A DNA stretch of 64,000 bases from Siphonodentalium dalli (GCA_032622095.1 CP136068.1:150425365-150489364); one strand, 5' to 3'. Counted from the stretch's first letter, positions 45,355 to 58,003 are shown. Numbers and translations are program-made. Notes: generated from the letters alone by a model not told the origin.

Positions 45355-46515
45355 ATTTGGAGATGTCGGCCCCGCACGAAGCCAGCCCATACTAAGACGG
45401 CCCCACGTGAAGTCAGCCCTATTAATTAGAAGGGATTAAATCAGCTTAATTTGACTGAGAGATATAGTGTTTATATTGGCAAATTGTGAAGTCCAAAACA
45501 TAATTTGATTGAGATAGTGTAATCTGTAATGTCTATGCAGGCTATTCAGGAGAGCCCCAGTGTTTTCTTAGTTATATAACACAACGAACTTAACCCTTTA
45601 CCCAACAAAACGGCCAAAACCGGCCAAATAAAGCTTCAACAGCCTAAAATATCTTCGGTCTGTCTCAATAAAACCATACAAATATGGATATCATTGGAAC
45701 CCGCTCATTGACCACATTGTGATGGTTACAGTTATGCCCTGTGCCAATGCATTCTCTTATATATGCGAGTCGACCATAGGTCGCCTCGCATATATAAGAG
45801 AATGCATTGGCCTAAAAAAAATCTTTTTTTAACACTTTTTACCATTTTTTCTTACATTCTTTAACAATTTTATAATTTTTAATGTGTTAAGCCAATGCAT
45901 TCTCTTACATATGCGAGGCGACCTATGGTCGACTCGCATATATAAGAGAATGCATTGGCACAGGGCCGTTCTGTTGGGTAAAGGGTTAAATTTGGCAGAC
46001 ACTGAAGTGGTCATTGTCGCCACATGTTGGTGTGTTGGGTACCCAGCCGTATGTAATCGAAAATCATAAAGTTATATCGCCGAGAGAAAGCAACTGTTGT
46101 TAGTCACAAATGTCAATATTGTAGATTATAAACATGCATGCGCATTTGATAGCATGCGAAGACTGCTGCTTAGAGAACGAAGTCATCAGCTCATTAATCT
46201 CACTTCGGAAGTTTGGATTTATAGACATATACCGGGGTTAAGGTTAGCCCATCTATCAGATATCATTACATTCCTCAATTTGACGCCGTTTTAATAACAA
46301 GTGTTACATGTATTATCATTTGTTATGTTATTTATTTTGTCACTATTATTATCAGTTTCATATTTCATATAATAAAATAAATAATGATTTTAAACAATGA
46401 TTCTGTTATATATGGGGACAACTTCTCTGGGGCCATCTTCGCATGGGGCCGACTTCGTATGGGGCCAACTTCGCATGGGGGCAACTTCGCATGGGGCCAA
46501 CTTTTCCTGTAGTCG
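45355..46515. mobile_element. Putative element with subterminal GAAGTYGGCCCCAT repeats
   Basis: The left end has GGCCCC units at 45368-45410. The right end (46425-46505) has four or five 17-19-bp units with CTTCGCATGGGGCCAA in inverted orientation. The double-palindrome MITE copy 3 is nested inside. No transposase is present. Exact termini undefined. Confidence 0.5.
45590..45989 (+). mobile_element. TTAA-flanked double-palindrome MITE, copy 3
   Basis: The element at 45594-45985 (392 bp) is nearly identical to copy 2. Palindromes at 45743-45811 and 45891-45959, TTAA at both sides. Confidence 0.92.
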
Positions 46516-48600
46516 TATAGTTCACAGTGGGTAGCATTATTTTTTTGACAATTAATCGATTCTGAAAAGTGAAGCAGCATTTCAAGAAATGATGTTGTTG
46601 TTTAAATCGAATTTGTAAATCGGTATCCTAATATAGAATCACAAGTTATGAAAACTTTACCAAATGGCTGGACAAACATACTAGTAGCTCAAATAAATGC
46701 ACGAAACACAAAACACTGGGCATATGTCGTCTGTTTCCTATAAATAACATAGTTATTTGCCGGATGGCAAATTAGTGGAGTTTTAAAATTTTTCACCATT
46801 AGCGACGAGTGACTCGTTGCCATCCATATCGCCATTTTGTTTCTAAGCATCGTGTGAAGGTAACCGGTGTTCTGAAAAAAGTGAATGTGTTCCTACATAC
46901 TATTAGTTGCAGAACACCGGTCTTTCCAACTGCCAATTGAACAAGTATAGAAAATAAAATGGTGACATCGATGGCGACATGGATTCTCCGTGTTGATACA
47001 TGTAACTGGCACCCCAATATTTTCACATTCGTCCCCCAATTTTCAGATTTATGGCGAAGCCTGAAATCTCTTGGTCCCATCCGCGACGACGAACGTTTGC
47101 TGGCTTGCATGTTGCTCTTTTCATCCACGTTCCATATATAGTCATAAAGGCCACAACGAACGCATACATCTTGATACACATTCCGGAACGCCGTCGTTTC
47201 AAAGGGTTTCGTTGCATGCAAAATTGCAAAAAGCGCTGTAGATAAAGTCGCGATAAAACAGGCCTATGGTGTTGCGTTAAGTTCGAAATAAAGTCGGACA
47301 TGACTATACTGAACAGTCGATTGCAATTCATTATTACATAGAAGATAGATAGATAGTTTACTTTCTCGTCATCATGATTGATATAGGGGATATAAGTGAC
47401 AGAGAGTTGTTTTACATTCAGGTTAACAATGTAAGCATGCCGTATGCAGTTTTATGCGAATTATACATTTATAGATGTACATGTACAATATAGGTGTAAC
47501 ATTACGGATGATATTGATAAAGAGCATTAACTGTTGCGCGAATGAATGCGAATGACGATCACAATGCCAGATAAACATGCATGTGATGTGCCGATTCGGT
47601 ATATTTAGCTAATAGTATGCGCAAATGGAAACAGCTGTATAGGCGTGTACTGTTCGAGGGAAACTCAGCAAATTATACGTATATTGGTCAATGCTATTAT
47701 TCCAGATAGGAAATGCGTACACGAAACATCGGATGCAGTTTTTGGTATGATAGTATACCCTATATGTTATATAAGTACTCTTTAAACTTGTTATTAGTAC
47801 TCTTGGTGAGGGAATTTGAAATGTATGCATGAATAGTATGCATGCATTTTGGGATGGGAATTTTATCGGAAAGTGGAACAAATAACTTCGGAATGTTCGC
47901 ATAATGTACAACTGATGTTTCGTGATACCAATGGGACAACTAAGTATATATACCCATGTGGTAATTAGTTGATAGTCCTCTACTCGGGGATCGGGCTTCT
48001 GGGGTTGGTTGCACCGATTGTCGTTTAGACCAGGTATCACAATTTATAGTTGTCCTAGTTGCCCATATACACGGCAAACATATAGCCGGGGTTGCTGGGT
48101 GGTATTGCTATGCCATTTCCTCCATGCACAATATGGTAGACGTAACTTCCATCTCAATAACGGTTCGTAATGCTAACGGGTCAATAAATCATTGTGGTAA
48201 TTAGTCGAGAGCCCTCTACTCGGGGATCGGTGTTGTGGCCCCGATTGTCGTTGAGCCCGGGCCTCCTCATTTTTCACAGGAGTAAATGAGTAATTGCCCA
48301 TAGGGGTTGCAAACAAGTTGGGTTGTAGAACATTAACATATTTTGGATCTGACGTTTGTCGGTGAACTTTGGTTCCATAGATACGTTATCATCTACTGTT
48401 TTTTGGAAGTCATGTATTTTTTTAACGTTCTTAAAGCGCAGTTGATGTTTCGTTTCACACCGAGAACGTAATTGAACATTGTGTCGGAGCAATTGCTCTT
48501 AGGTGTTGCAAACAAATAATCGGGGTTGTGGTGTGGGTTACTTGCCTTGTGTTTCGCGGTTGGATGGGCCGTTGATACAAATAGATCATTGTAACCACAA
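46516..48600. other. Non-coding stretch with minor duplications
   Basis: CTCTACTCGGGGATCGG occurs near 47979 and 48213 in a partial duplication (about 47960-48035 and 48194-48265). A hairpin (CCGGTGTTCTG / CAGAACACCGG) spans 46863-46921. Open frames (46799-47221, 47609-48040) have no recognised domain. Confidence 0.4.
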
Positions 48601-48610
48601 TGCCCACAAC

Positions 48611-48880
48611 TTAGAGGAAAGTGGGGTTAGGTAGTGTTTTCCGTATAACGGGACCCATGCAGAGAAATGGGTGGGGCTGATAATACATTACATACGATGT
48701 AAATGTGTGCCAAGCACAAAGTTATAATTTCGCAAATGTCGAATTAGAGTTCGAGTTAGAGGAAAGTGAGGTTAGGTAGTGTTTTCCGTATAACGGGCCC
48801 ACATGCAGAGAAATGGGTGGGGCTGATAATACATTACATAGGATGTAAATTTATGCCAAGCACAAAGTTTTTCTGTATCG
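48611..48880 (+). repeat. Tandem duplication, 145-bp unit, two copies
   Basis: TTAGAGGAAAGTGRGGTTAG begins copies at 48611 and 48756; both run through GATAATACATTACATA and CCAAGCACAAAGTT with few differences. Confidence 0.88.
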
Positions 48881-49228
48881 TCGTGGCCGATTTGCGTGAA
48901 ATTCCTATAGTAGTAAATAGAGGATTGGCAGGGCACGACAGCAGGAAATTAGCATAGACTCGCACGGATAGTTTGCATCAAGCCGGGTGTTGCTTTTGTG
49001 GAGCGGTTCTATGAATTTGAACGCTGAGGATTAATCATAACCTCAGAATACCTTTGGCGCGCAAAGAAAGGTGGGTGGGGTGTGTATATAGTATTTACCC
49101 CGGTGCACCACTGTGAATTTAGACAATGTACGAGTTAATATTTGACACCGCTGAAACGTTAATACGTATATGACTCGTACACATGTAAGTGACGATCGAG
49201 TTATGTTAAGTGTACCATATATAAGAGG
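48881..49228. other. Non-coding stretch before the integrase remnant
   Basis: No LTR end or upstream pol domain could be recognised. Confidence 0.4.
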
Positions 49229-49231
49229 AAA

Positions 49232-49855
49232 TATATTAATAGAAAAGTCAAGGAAACTCTGGAGGCCCTAAATATCCATCATGTGAGAACCTCATTTTAC
49301 CACCCGCAGAGCAACTCTCGCGTAGAACGTTTTCACAGGACATTAAATGATCTACTTTCAAAGAAATTGGCTGATCAACCCAGCACCTGGGATATCCACC
49401 TAAACCAAACACTTGCGGCCATCATATTTAATAAAAATGAAACATCAAAATTATCTCCATTTTACTTGCTTTACACAACCGTGATGTAGTATTCCCAATC
49501 GATTGTCTAAATTCACAGTGGTTTAAACCACGCAGCAAATACTTGGGCGAAGATTATCACAGAATCGCATTAGAACAGCAGCATAAATCATCCATGCTCG
49601 TCCATAAGAATATGAAACAAGCCAAGCGAAAGCAGACGGAAACTTTCAATAAACATGCCAAAGATGTCAGCTTTTCTGTGGGTGAGGCAGTTTACCTAAA
49701 AAATCATATGAAAAAAAAACAAGCTAGACAGTAAATGGAAACCCTATTACCGAATCATTGGGCAAATCACTCCTGTCACTTTTAAAATTAGAAACCAACT
49801 GACTGGGGTTGTCACGCAATCACGCGCAGTCCATTTACGGTGGGCCAATCTTGAA
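49232..49855 (+). pseudogene. Ty3/Gypsy-type retrotransposon integrase C-terminal remnant
   Basis: The frame through 49489 encodes the end of the integrase core: SFYHPQSNSRVERFHRTLND contains the conserved HPQSN...RVERFHR signature and the catalytic Glu (in VER). After a one-base shift near 49485 the reading continues through a Lys-rich segment (KNMKQAKRKQTETFNKHAKD, SVGEAVYLKN), then after another shift at a poly-A run near 49717 to the C-terminal domain ending near HLRWANLE. Upstream RT, RNase H and the zinc-binding domain are missing, so this is a dead fragment. Ty3/Gypsy is preferred over BEL/Pao from the signature, but the clade is not resolved. Confidence 0.75.
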
Positions 49856-50421
49856 TAGGAGATACCCAAACCAGATAAAACAAAACGAGGCCAAACCTAT
49901 TTAGTACCTCCCGAGGAGGGGAGCGAAAACAATGATTCATGTAGAGAATCTTCTGGGGAAGCAACAGAACCATTACCAGATGATGTTGTTAACCAATTTC
50001 GAAAGCAGGGTTCCAGCCCTGTAGATAGTTCGGATACTGAAAGGGACCCGTCGGGGGGGGGGGGCATCATGAACTACCTCCCGCAGAAATTATTAGCCGT
50101 TTTCGAACAGCCCGATCTGATTCCGATTCCGACGATGAGGAGATCCTTCTATCTGAACTGAAGTTGCGCATACAGAGAACAAAATACACTGAAAGAGATG
50201 GTGTTCCGAACGGTTCGGATTCATCCGAATCAGATACAGATGAAGTACCCAACCCCATCAGACGGCGGTTGAGAAGTTATCAAGCCCATCATTATGATAT
50301 GCAGGACGGGTCACTGAATATGGTTGCCAGTAAACCCAACCCGCAGTCAGATAGGCCTATTCGCGCTCCACGAAAGGCAGACACAACGGAAACAGAAGAC
50401 AGGAGAATTGCAGAAACGTGA
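49856..50421 (+). pseudogene. Ser/Asp-rich tail downstream of the integrase remnant
   Basis: The frame at 50164-50421 encodes an acidic Ser/Glu/Asp-rich stretch (NGSDSSESDTDEVPNPIRRR) ending at a stop. With the region after the integrase it looks like a low-complexity C-terminal extension of the same polyprotein, interrupted by stops and a G-run near 50053. No further domain. Confidence 0.4.
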
Positions 50422-50424
50422 AGT

Positions 50425-51400
50425 TCATCGAAGTCCAAACCACTAGATATTTCGTACGAATAACCACCAACGTTAACGTTAACGGCCAGACGACATACAA
50501 ACGAACGGATCCAAACATTTGGGAGGCACTTGACATGTGTGATAGTAAAATTTATTCATGAAGATAGCATTGAACAAATCACGGAAAACCGTAAGTCATA
50601 ACTATTAGAAATGGATAACCAGAATTGGCATTATATATACTTCATAAAAAGCGGTCAGTTTCAAAATTCGAAGAACTGCGAAATCCAAGATTCTATAATT
50701 TTGACGAAAGTTACATTTGAATATTTTGAATATCAAATTTCATGGAGAGTTAAGAAAAGTAATGAGTTGGAAATGAATTTTAACCAAATGGTTTGAGTGT
50801 TGGAAAATTTTATGCAGTGCAGCGTATATGTGTGTATTAAATTGCTTTAATTTGGAAATTAACGGAAAACAATGATTAACTTGGAGCACACAATAAAATA
50901 AAACATTATGTAAATTTCATCAGAAAGAAGAATGTGATAATCATAATAACACGCACACAATGGTAAAATAAATAGGTTAAATTTAGCCATTGAAGTCAAA
51001 TATTTGTAATGTTTCTATAGTTTCTACATAGCAGGGACAATCGCGTAATATCAAATACTTTATAGCTATATTGCTCAAACCATGGTTTTAATGCATCATT
51101 CATGAGAGATAAACAATCAAAACGCAGACACATACGAAATAGTTAGAGTACAATTCGGTGTATCGTCTAAAACATTACTTTAATATAGAAAACTGTACGA
51201 TAATTTCAGAATTCATAACTTAGTTAAAATAATATAAAATGAAACATGTGTTCCAAAAACTCTGGTCATGTATCGAGATAGACTTTGGCCGTTGATTGCG
51301 TTACAATTTAATACACACTTATTAAACAATATGAAGTTTACATGTTAACAATTTAGATCATAGTAAATCTTAGCGCCCTCATTTCTTTCGTTGTGTATTA
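50425..51400. other. Non-coding stretch
   Basis: No gene or LTR recognised. Confidence 0.4.
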
Positions 51401-51404
51401 TAAG

Positions 51405-51522
51405 TCTATTCCCGGACTATTATCTGGCATCGTGTATATCTGACTGACTGTGCGACTGACTGGTCTATTCCCGGACTATTATCTGGCATCGTGTATATCT
51501 GACTGACTGTGCGACTGACTGA
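51405..51522 (+). repeat. Tandem duplication, ~58-bp unit, two copies
   Basis: GTCTATTCCCGGACTATTAT...GACTGTGCGACTGACTG is repeated exactly, with a GACT-type microsatellite at the end. Confidence 0.9.
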
Positions 51523-51597
51523 CCGACTGGCTGGCCGAACTCCGTGTTCCGAACTGACTTCTTGTTGATTTGCACACGTTATATACCCATGCTAAAT

Positions 51598-51722
51598 AAG
51601 GATTAACTGTCATGTGGACTATTTTTATGGAGATGTAACGGTGAGGTAAGTGGACATAACTTGTGTAAAACCCGAAGTTATGACCACTTACCTCACCGTT
51701 ACATCTCCATAGGACCACTATT
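51598..51722. mobile_element. Palindromic MITE P, copy 1, one arm shortened
   Basis: AAGGATTAACTGTCATGTGG...GAGGTAAGTGGACATAAC, then its partial complement TTATGACCACTTACCTCACC. Related to the full palindrome at 53526-53682. Confidence 0.8.
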
Positions 51723-51775
51723 TTGGCGTAGTCAACGACAAGTCATGCATTATTTATTATATTATATCGAACATT

Positions 51776-52032
51776 TGTTATTGTGTTTTTTTTGGGTGTT
51801 TTTTTTTGTTGTGTTTTTGGTGCTGGTATTGTTGTGTTTGTTATTGTGTTTTTTGTTGTGTTTTTGTGGGTTGTGTTGTTGTGTTTTTTGTTTTGTTTTT
51901 GTTTTGTATTTTGTTGTGTTTTTGGTGGTGGTGTTGTTGTGGTTTTTGTTGTGTTTGTTATTGTGTTTTTTGTTGTGTTTTTGGTGGTGGTGTTGTTGTG
52001 TTTTTTGTTGTGTTTTTGTTTTGTTTTGTTGT
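51776..52032 (+). repeat. G/T-only low-complexity tract
   Basis: Irregular (GTTTTTT)n and (GTTGTG)n almost devoid of A and C. Several open frames on both strands are artefacts of it. Confidence 0.9.
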
Positions 52033-52648
52033 CATTTGGATTATCTTCTGCAAATCTATGATAACTTATTTCGACAGGCAAACTCAATAATTGAAGTAGC
52101 TGATAGCAGCCGATAAGTAAAGTAAACATTGTCTCAGTATGCACATAGCTAATTCCGGCTACGAAATCGGTCTTGAAAGAATTGAGTTACGAAAATATCA
52201 CCGGAGAAAACAAATTAAATTCGAGGAGACATGAGCAATATCTTGCGCTAACACCCAATTGAGCCAGAGATAAATAAAGTGACGATTATATTACACATGT
52301 ATATACGTTTATTAACTCACCACAACGAATTTACAGTATATAATCGAGAAAATTTGATCTTGCATCGAAGCGCGTTTTCTGGGTTTCAACACGGAAGTGT
52401 CTACAATTATCATGCGTATTTGAAAACGAGGATCGCCCTTCGTCAAACCGGACCGAATGCGATTATCTACCGGGAAATCGGTCTTTCTCGAAGTCTAATG
52501 ATATACCGATATAGCAAAAACTACGTGTAACGCAGGAAAGTTTCAGATTGACCATGTGTTCAGGTGGCAATACGATTGTGTAAACACAAATTATGTTACT
52601 ATAAATAGAAAAAGAATAGTAGGTGAGTAGGTGGGCTACTGGGGTACT
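52033..52648. other. Non-coding stretch
   Basis: No gene recognised. Confidence 0.35.
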
Positions 52649-52649
52649 A

Positions 52650-52775
52650 TCGTAAAATAGTATGGCAGTAGGCAGCCAATCAGAACGCGAGAAAGTTACG
52701 TGAGATATAATATCGTAAAATAGTATGGCAGTAGGCAGCCAATCAGAACGCGAGAAAGTTACGTGAGATATAATA
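52650..52775 (+). repeat. Tandem duplication, ~62-bp unit, two copies
   Basis: ATCGTAAAATAGTATGGCAG...GTTACGTGAGATATAAT appears twice in succession with no differences noticed; each unit contains CAGCCAATCAGAACGC. Confidence 0.9.
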
Positions 52776-53525
52776 TATTGCAATATGATGCAAATGTCAC
52801 ACGCGACAAAAATAAAAAAAATAGACATAAATCAATTGGAACATTTTGTCGTAGTTAGTGGTGAAACTCAATGTGTGTCGAGACACAAGACTCACGGGCG
52901 TAAAGTGTACACGTCTTTATATTCAGACATATTGCTACGAAGATGCTCACTTATATGTATAATATGCCTGGGTCGTTTGAATAAGGTCCAGAACCCATAG
53001 CTAACAGCGAACACACACGGTTATTATACGATGGAAGCAATTCTCCGAAAAGCTGCAGGGGTAAGTGACAGGAATAATACAATAAAGTCGTCCCACGGGA
53101 CGTGTTATACAGTGAAATGCTGAAACGCTCATTTTCATTTGACGAAACGTCCACGTATACGATATAATCATGTATATTTACACACTAAGTGTTGTCATCA
53201 CTAAATCCAGCATTCTGATTGGTCGGCGCCCACGTGGCTAGGTGCAGTTATTTCTCGGTGAATGCGCAACGCCTAATAACACCAAGCTAATAACACCATC
53301 GATACGTCATTAGGTTTGGAAAGACGAACGCGTAGTGCTTTGGGCGCATTTTGACTCGCGCAGGATTGACTTAATACATCATCGGGTTTCAAAATGAAGA
53401 GAAATTGTTCCTATTAACTTTTGCCAAGTGTGCTATTGGGTATTTTGGGCTGATCTTGTCACGATACACTTTTCGATTTAAATATATTTACAAAAGTGGC
53501 TTTTTCGCTAAATGTATATAAATAT
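52776..53525. other. Non-coding stretch
   Basis: No gene recognised. Confidence 0.35.
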
Positions 53526-53682
53526 AAGGATTAACTGTCATGTGGACTATTTTTATGGAGATGTAACGGTGAGGTAAGTGGACATAACTTGTATGTAAAA
53601 CCCTTCGGGTTTTACACAGGTTATGTCCACTTACCTCACCGTTACATCTCCATAAAAACAGTCCACATGACAGTTAATCCTT
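53526..53682. mobile_element. Palindromic MITE P, copy 2, near-perfect hairpin
   Basis: 157 bp, arms of about 75 bases around ACCCTTCGGGT: AAGGATTAACTGTCATGTGG... and ...CCACATGACAGTTAATCCTT. Flanked by TATA-type sequence, consistent with a TA target. Confidence 0.9.
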
Positions 53683-54545
53683 ATATATCAACATTGTCTA
53701 TTTGTGTGTGTGCGTATAACAACTGTTGTGTAAATTTCATCTTCACATTTCTGCTGGATCTACATTTCTGCTGTTCTGTAAATGTTCAAATGTCATTTCA
53801 TGGGTTACACCCACATCAGAACTGCATCGTAATTGGCAAAAATGTTATTCTGCTACATGTATTTAAAATTGGAAGTTCTTAATTCCATATGAGGACTATT
53901 ATTGTTGCATTTCAATCATACGTTGTTTGTTATTGTTATATGCACTAGGAAACTTATTAATGTGAATATCAAGTGACTGATGGCTTAGAAACAGGCAGAC
54001 TCATTGCGTAAAAGCACTGTGGGGGATATGCTCCTAGAAATCTCATTCCGCGAACGTTTTGCTCGATTTTCCGCGACCATGTTAACTAATTGGTGTATAT
54101 AGAGGGAGCAACTCATGGGATGACATATTCAAATGATAGGATTTGTTTTTAAGGTATTCTACTGTTCACTTCACTTACTTATTCTTTAGTCCCATATATA
54201 GCACGCTGAACTAAATTAAAAGGGTTTCTCACTAAAATCCACACAGAAGAATTAACAGTATGGTGTACAAATGTGAATTTCGAAGCGAAAAAGATAATGT
54301 TTTGTAGAACAAATTGTTTACCTGTATCCGCAAACAACACATCGTTACTTTAAAAATACAGTTGATCAAAATACGCGATTTTAGCTTGACAGAATGCCTT
54401 AAAATTAACACTACCATACGTTCCGATTCTGTTTTCGGAGTGTTCCGATTCACGACACGCACATTTCCAGCGTTCCGATTCCTGACATGGATAAATGTTT
54501 ACTGTAATCCAATTAATTTCTTCATTTTGCTGGCTCCACGGCCAT
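53683..54545. other. Non-coding stretch
   Basis: No gene recognised. Confidence 0.4.
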
Positions 54546-54548
54546 TCT

Positions 54549-54948
54549 AGATGAACAACAACGTTTTTTTTAAATGCGCCTCCAGTTATCAGAATCGATA
54601 AATTGCCCAAACATAATGCTAACCAGTCAACTATAGTACAACATTGCCCAAAACCTGTTATTTATCAACATTTTGTTCAACGAAATTTTGCCGGTTTGTC
54701 AATTATTTGACACAAAAAGACACTTATGTTAGAGTTAACCATCTTCATCCGCAATATGTTCCGAGACCGTCTTATCGTCGACCTTGTACTGGGCCACTGA
54801 AAGTTATCTGTGGTGAAATATAATAGATTTCAAAAATCGATATTTGACCTTTCTGAACTTTGATGGGTGGGTTCCTCGACTCGAATGAAATATGTTTGAC
54901 CACCGAACCCTAGGAGATAGTAATTATACGAGCGTTAATTCGGACTAT
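54549..54948 (+). repeat. Interspersed repeat R, copy 2
   Basis: About 400 bp homologous to 29093-29465; ends in TTCGGACTATGCAC. It directly abuts the palindrome array that follows. Confidence 0.85.
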
Positions 54949-54949
54949 G

Positions 54950-55592
54950 CACATTTAAGCGCAATACGGAATCTCTAATTGCGCTTAAGCGCAGCAATGG
55001 AAGATCTAATTGCGCTTAAGCTCAATATAATTGCGCTTAATCGAATATTTTATTGCGTTTAAACGCAATAAGGCATATCTTATTGATCATTAGCACAAAA
55101 AGGAATCTCTAATTGTACTTTAAAAGCGCAATAAGGAATATTCTTATTGAGCTTAAGTGCATTAAGAGCTAATTGGGCTTAAGTGGAAATAAAAATCTTC
55201 CGTACTACACTGAAGCACAATTAGTCACATTACATAAACACCCTGTAATTCAAATGGTGTAGTACATAGTGCAATGGGTGGAGTTTATTGGTGACCTGGT
55301 GACTGTCCACGCGTAGGCCTATTCTGGTTCTATTATTTGCACAGAGGGCTTATCTCATGGTGGAGATATTAATTGCACTTAAGCGCATTAAGATTGAGAA
55401 GCCAGAGATGTAATTGTGCTTAGGTGCAATAAGAAATTTCTTATTTCGCTTAAGCACAACAAGGAGTCTCTAATTGAGCTTAAGCACAATAAAAGAAGAT
55501 CTTATTGCGCTTATACGATCAGTAAGGAATCTCTAATTGCGTTTAAGCGCAATAAGGAATATTCTTATTGCACTTAAGCGCAATTCCGTCTA
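54950..55592. repeat. Iterated ATTGCGCTTAAGCGCAAT palindromes in two blocks
   Basis: An 18-bp palindrome and variants recur every ~35-45 bp at 54955-55210 and 55370-55592, joined by AAGGAATCTCTAATTG and AAGGAATATTCTTATTG. The two blocks flank a ~160-bp unique core. This may be an element with iterated subterminal binding sites. Confidence 0.75.
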
Positions 55593-55599
55593 CTGTTCA

Positions 55600-56895
55600 T
55601 TCGGCAAAACAATCGCATAACAGCAATAATTGTAAATCGAAATCATGAAACCGCATATAATAAAAAGGAAACCTACTGCTTTTGACTGAACACATTATAT
55701 CATTCGTGGGTACACGTACACGCAAATATCGATTTTCTTGTACCGGTTCATGATAATTCTCGTTTTCAGTCAAAAACCACAGTTATCCTCTCGTATCATC
55801 GTTGATTATTTGCCCTGCTAATTGATATATAGCTGTACGTCGCTCGGTACAATTTCAAAGTAAAATGTGCGACTTCCGTCGCGAAACTGACGTAGGAAAG
55901 TTTTCAACGACGAATACTTTTTATATCAGAAAATGAAGACATTGATAACATTTGATAACATTAATACATTATGTACTGCATAAAGAGTCTGAATGCGTGC
56001 CCTTTAATACTTTCGTCATCACTTTGAAGACAAAAGCTAAGGGCCATCATATGGAGACGTTTATCGCCAGAAAAAACTGGACGTTTCTAGTCGAAATCTA
56101 AAGAGCGTTGTCGGGCGACAATTGAACTTACTCGGGCGACAACGAAACACACAGGGCGGGAATCGGAGCGAAAACATAAATAACCGATTACAGCATCTTG
56201 CTGGCTTTTAAGACAACATAATTATAGGGGAACATGTCCCGGTTGACACTAGATGTAAACATTAACATAATATGTTATTAAACTTGCATTATATATGTGT
56301 TTTTAAGATTTTCGGCAGGTAAATTTGAAATGTGCTCGGTCGACAATTAAGCGGAAAAACTCACAACGGAATCGGCATTTGCTCGGGCGGAATGAGATTT
56401 CGAAGAGCGGATCCTAATCGTGAGGCACATTTCTTATTTCGCGCTCCGTGTGTATACTGTTTTGTTGATTCTTGGTATACATGGGCCATGTGCGTTTTAT
56501 TTATAAAACTGGGAATTTTTGGGACGGATTAGAAGTTGAACTGCGACCCGGAGGCCGAGTCCGGTAAAAGGTGTAGTTGGGAATTCTGGTGAGATGCAAG
56601 AGAAACCTTCAGTGATAAGCCGTATATAGTTGTTGTAATAATTTGAAGGATTAGTTGTTTTAACGGAATTATGAGTTGGTCATTCGTGAAACCATGCAAT
56701 ATATTTTATATTCTATAATTACAATCATGGGTATATAATATATGATCCTGTGCGCCTTACCATTTCTGGCATTGGTTTTCTTGTAACGTCATGTTTGGGC
56801 ATCTCGGTGAGGATGCAGATTAAAAGTAAACGGCGGAGGAGTTGAATTCGCGAAACAGATAACAAATTATAATAATCGCATAAAAAAAACATACA
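55600..56895. other. Non-coding stretch
   Basis: No gene recognised. GCTCGGGCGGAAT/ACTCGGGCGACAA-type short repeats occur near 56090-56160 and 56330-56400; the open frame at 56332-56532 is unassigned. Confidence 0.35.
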
Positions 56896-56898
56896 TCC

Positions 56899-56978
56899 AT
56901 AGTAGCCGAGTGTAAAACATTTCCACCACTCGTTGTTAAATCTACCCGTGGTGAAAATTATGTACACTCGGCTACTAT
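56899..56978. mobile_element. 80-bp MITE with 16-bp TIRs
   Basis: ATAGTAGCCGAGTGTA and TACACTCGGCTACTAT form perfect 16-bp inverted ends around a 48-bp core. Confidence 0.8.
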
Positions 56979-56988
56979 ATGGTTGTAT

Positions 56989-57062
56989 AGTAAAACCTCT
57001 CCAAACCGAACCCCATTCGGACCGACCCTTCGGTTCGGTTCAGAGAGGTGTTCGGTTATAGA
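56989..57062 (+). mobile_element. Possible pogo/Tigger-like TIR fragment
   Basis: AGTAAAACCTCTCCAAACCG resembles pogo-type termini, followed by an imperfect inverted copy (CGGTTCGGTTCAGAGAGGT). No transposase. Confidence 0.35.
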
Positions 57063-57840
57063 AAATCGCACTACGATCGGAATGTATTGTCGTCGTTAGT
57101 AAGCATTGTCGAACCACAACCAACTTATTTTGAATAATTAAAGTTCATTCAATTAAGTACCAAATAAAATATAAATAACACTAGATAAACATGGTATAAT
57201 CAGATTTAATAAGAACTCAACGATGTAATTAGCTCAATATGGTTCAATTGTCATATATCCGTTAATATAAATGCTTAAATCGAATGGGGGAATAACAACA
57301 ATGAATTAGAAAAACACCACAGAAATCCAGCGAGCATAGTAGTTGGAGCATCACTTACTTAGTTGGTATAAAACTGTTTATTTTACTCCCCTGTGACTGA
57401 AAAATAATGCAAAGCCTAATATAACAATAAATGAGAAAACTGAATTTTCAAATTGATTGCTCCCATCTAGAGGTCACACGAAGATCCATATGCAGTTTGG
57501 TGATGATCGCATGAGGGCGGTGGCCCGTATGGTGTGCCAAAGGATTTATTCACACAAAAGTTAACATCAAAGGACCGAATAGCCCCACAACTGACTTTCA
57601 GGCGAAATCTCTATCTGCCTTGTATTTAGGATTATTGTTGTGGTATTCTTGACATATTTCTTGGAATTAATAAATATTGTGATCACCTAAAATGTGTCCG
57701 AATCCAGCGTTACACAACGCGGAGTCAACTGGTTACTGCCTACTAGAGACTTAGATAATATGATGTAGAATTCGTTTTGATGGTGTCATGCATATTAAAT
57801 CATAATCATGGTCTAATATGTCAGTTCTTGATTGTCACGT
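57063..57840. other. Non-coding stretch
   Basis: No gene recognised. Confidence 0.4.
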
Positions 57841-58003
57841 TTAATAGAGGATCTACAACGAGTCCCCAGTTTATAGCGGATTTTACAAAACGAGACCAGT
57901 AAATTAGGGCTGGACCGAGCCTTAGGGGAGGTCCGGATCTAATTGTCTTGACTAGATTTGTAAACTCCGCTATAAACGTGGGACGAGTTGTAGATTCTAT
58001 TTA
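57841..58003. mobile_element. MITE with ~65-bp imperfect inverted arms
   Basis: AATAGAGGATCTACAACGAG and CGAGTTGTAGATTCTATT form the ends, with inner complementarity GTTTATAGCGGA / CCGCTATAAAC. TTTAA-like sequence on both sides. Confidence 0.72.

Noticed and set aside
49232-49855. Intact LTR retrotransposon
   Set aside because: Only the integrase C-terminus is recognisable, with at least two frameshifts, and no flanking LTR pair was found.
51743-52144. Lys/Asn/Thr-rich or Cys/Phe/Val-rich proteins
   Set aside because: Translations of a G/T-only tract.
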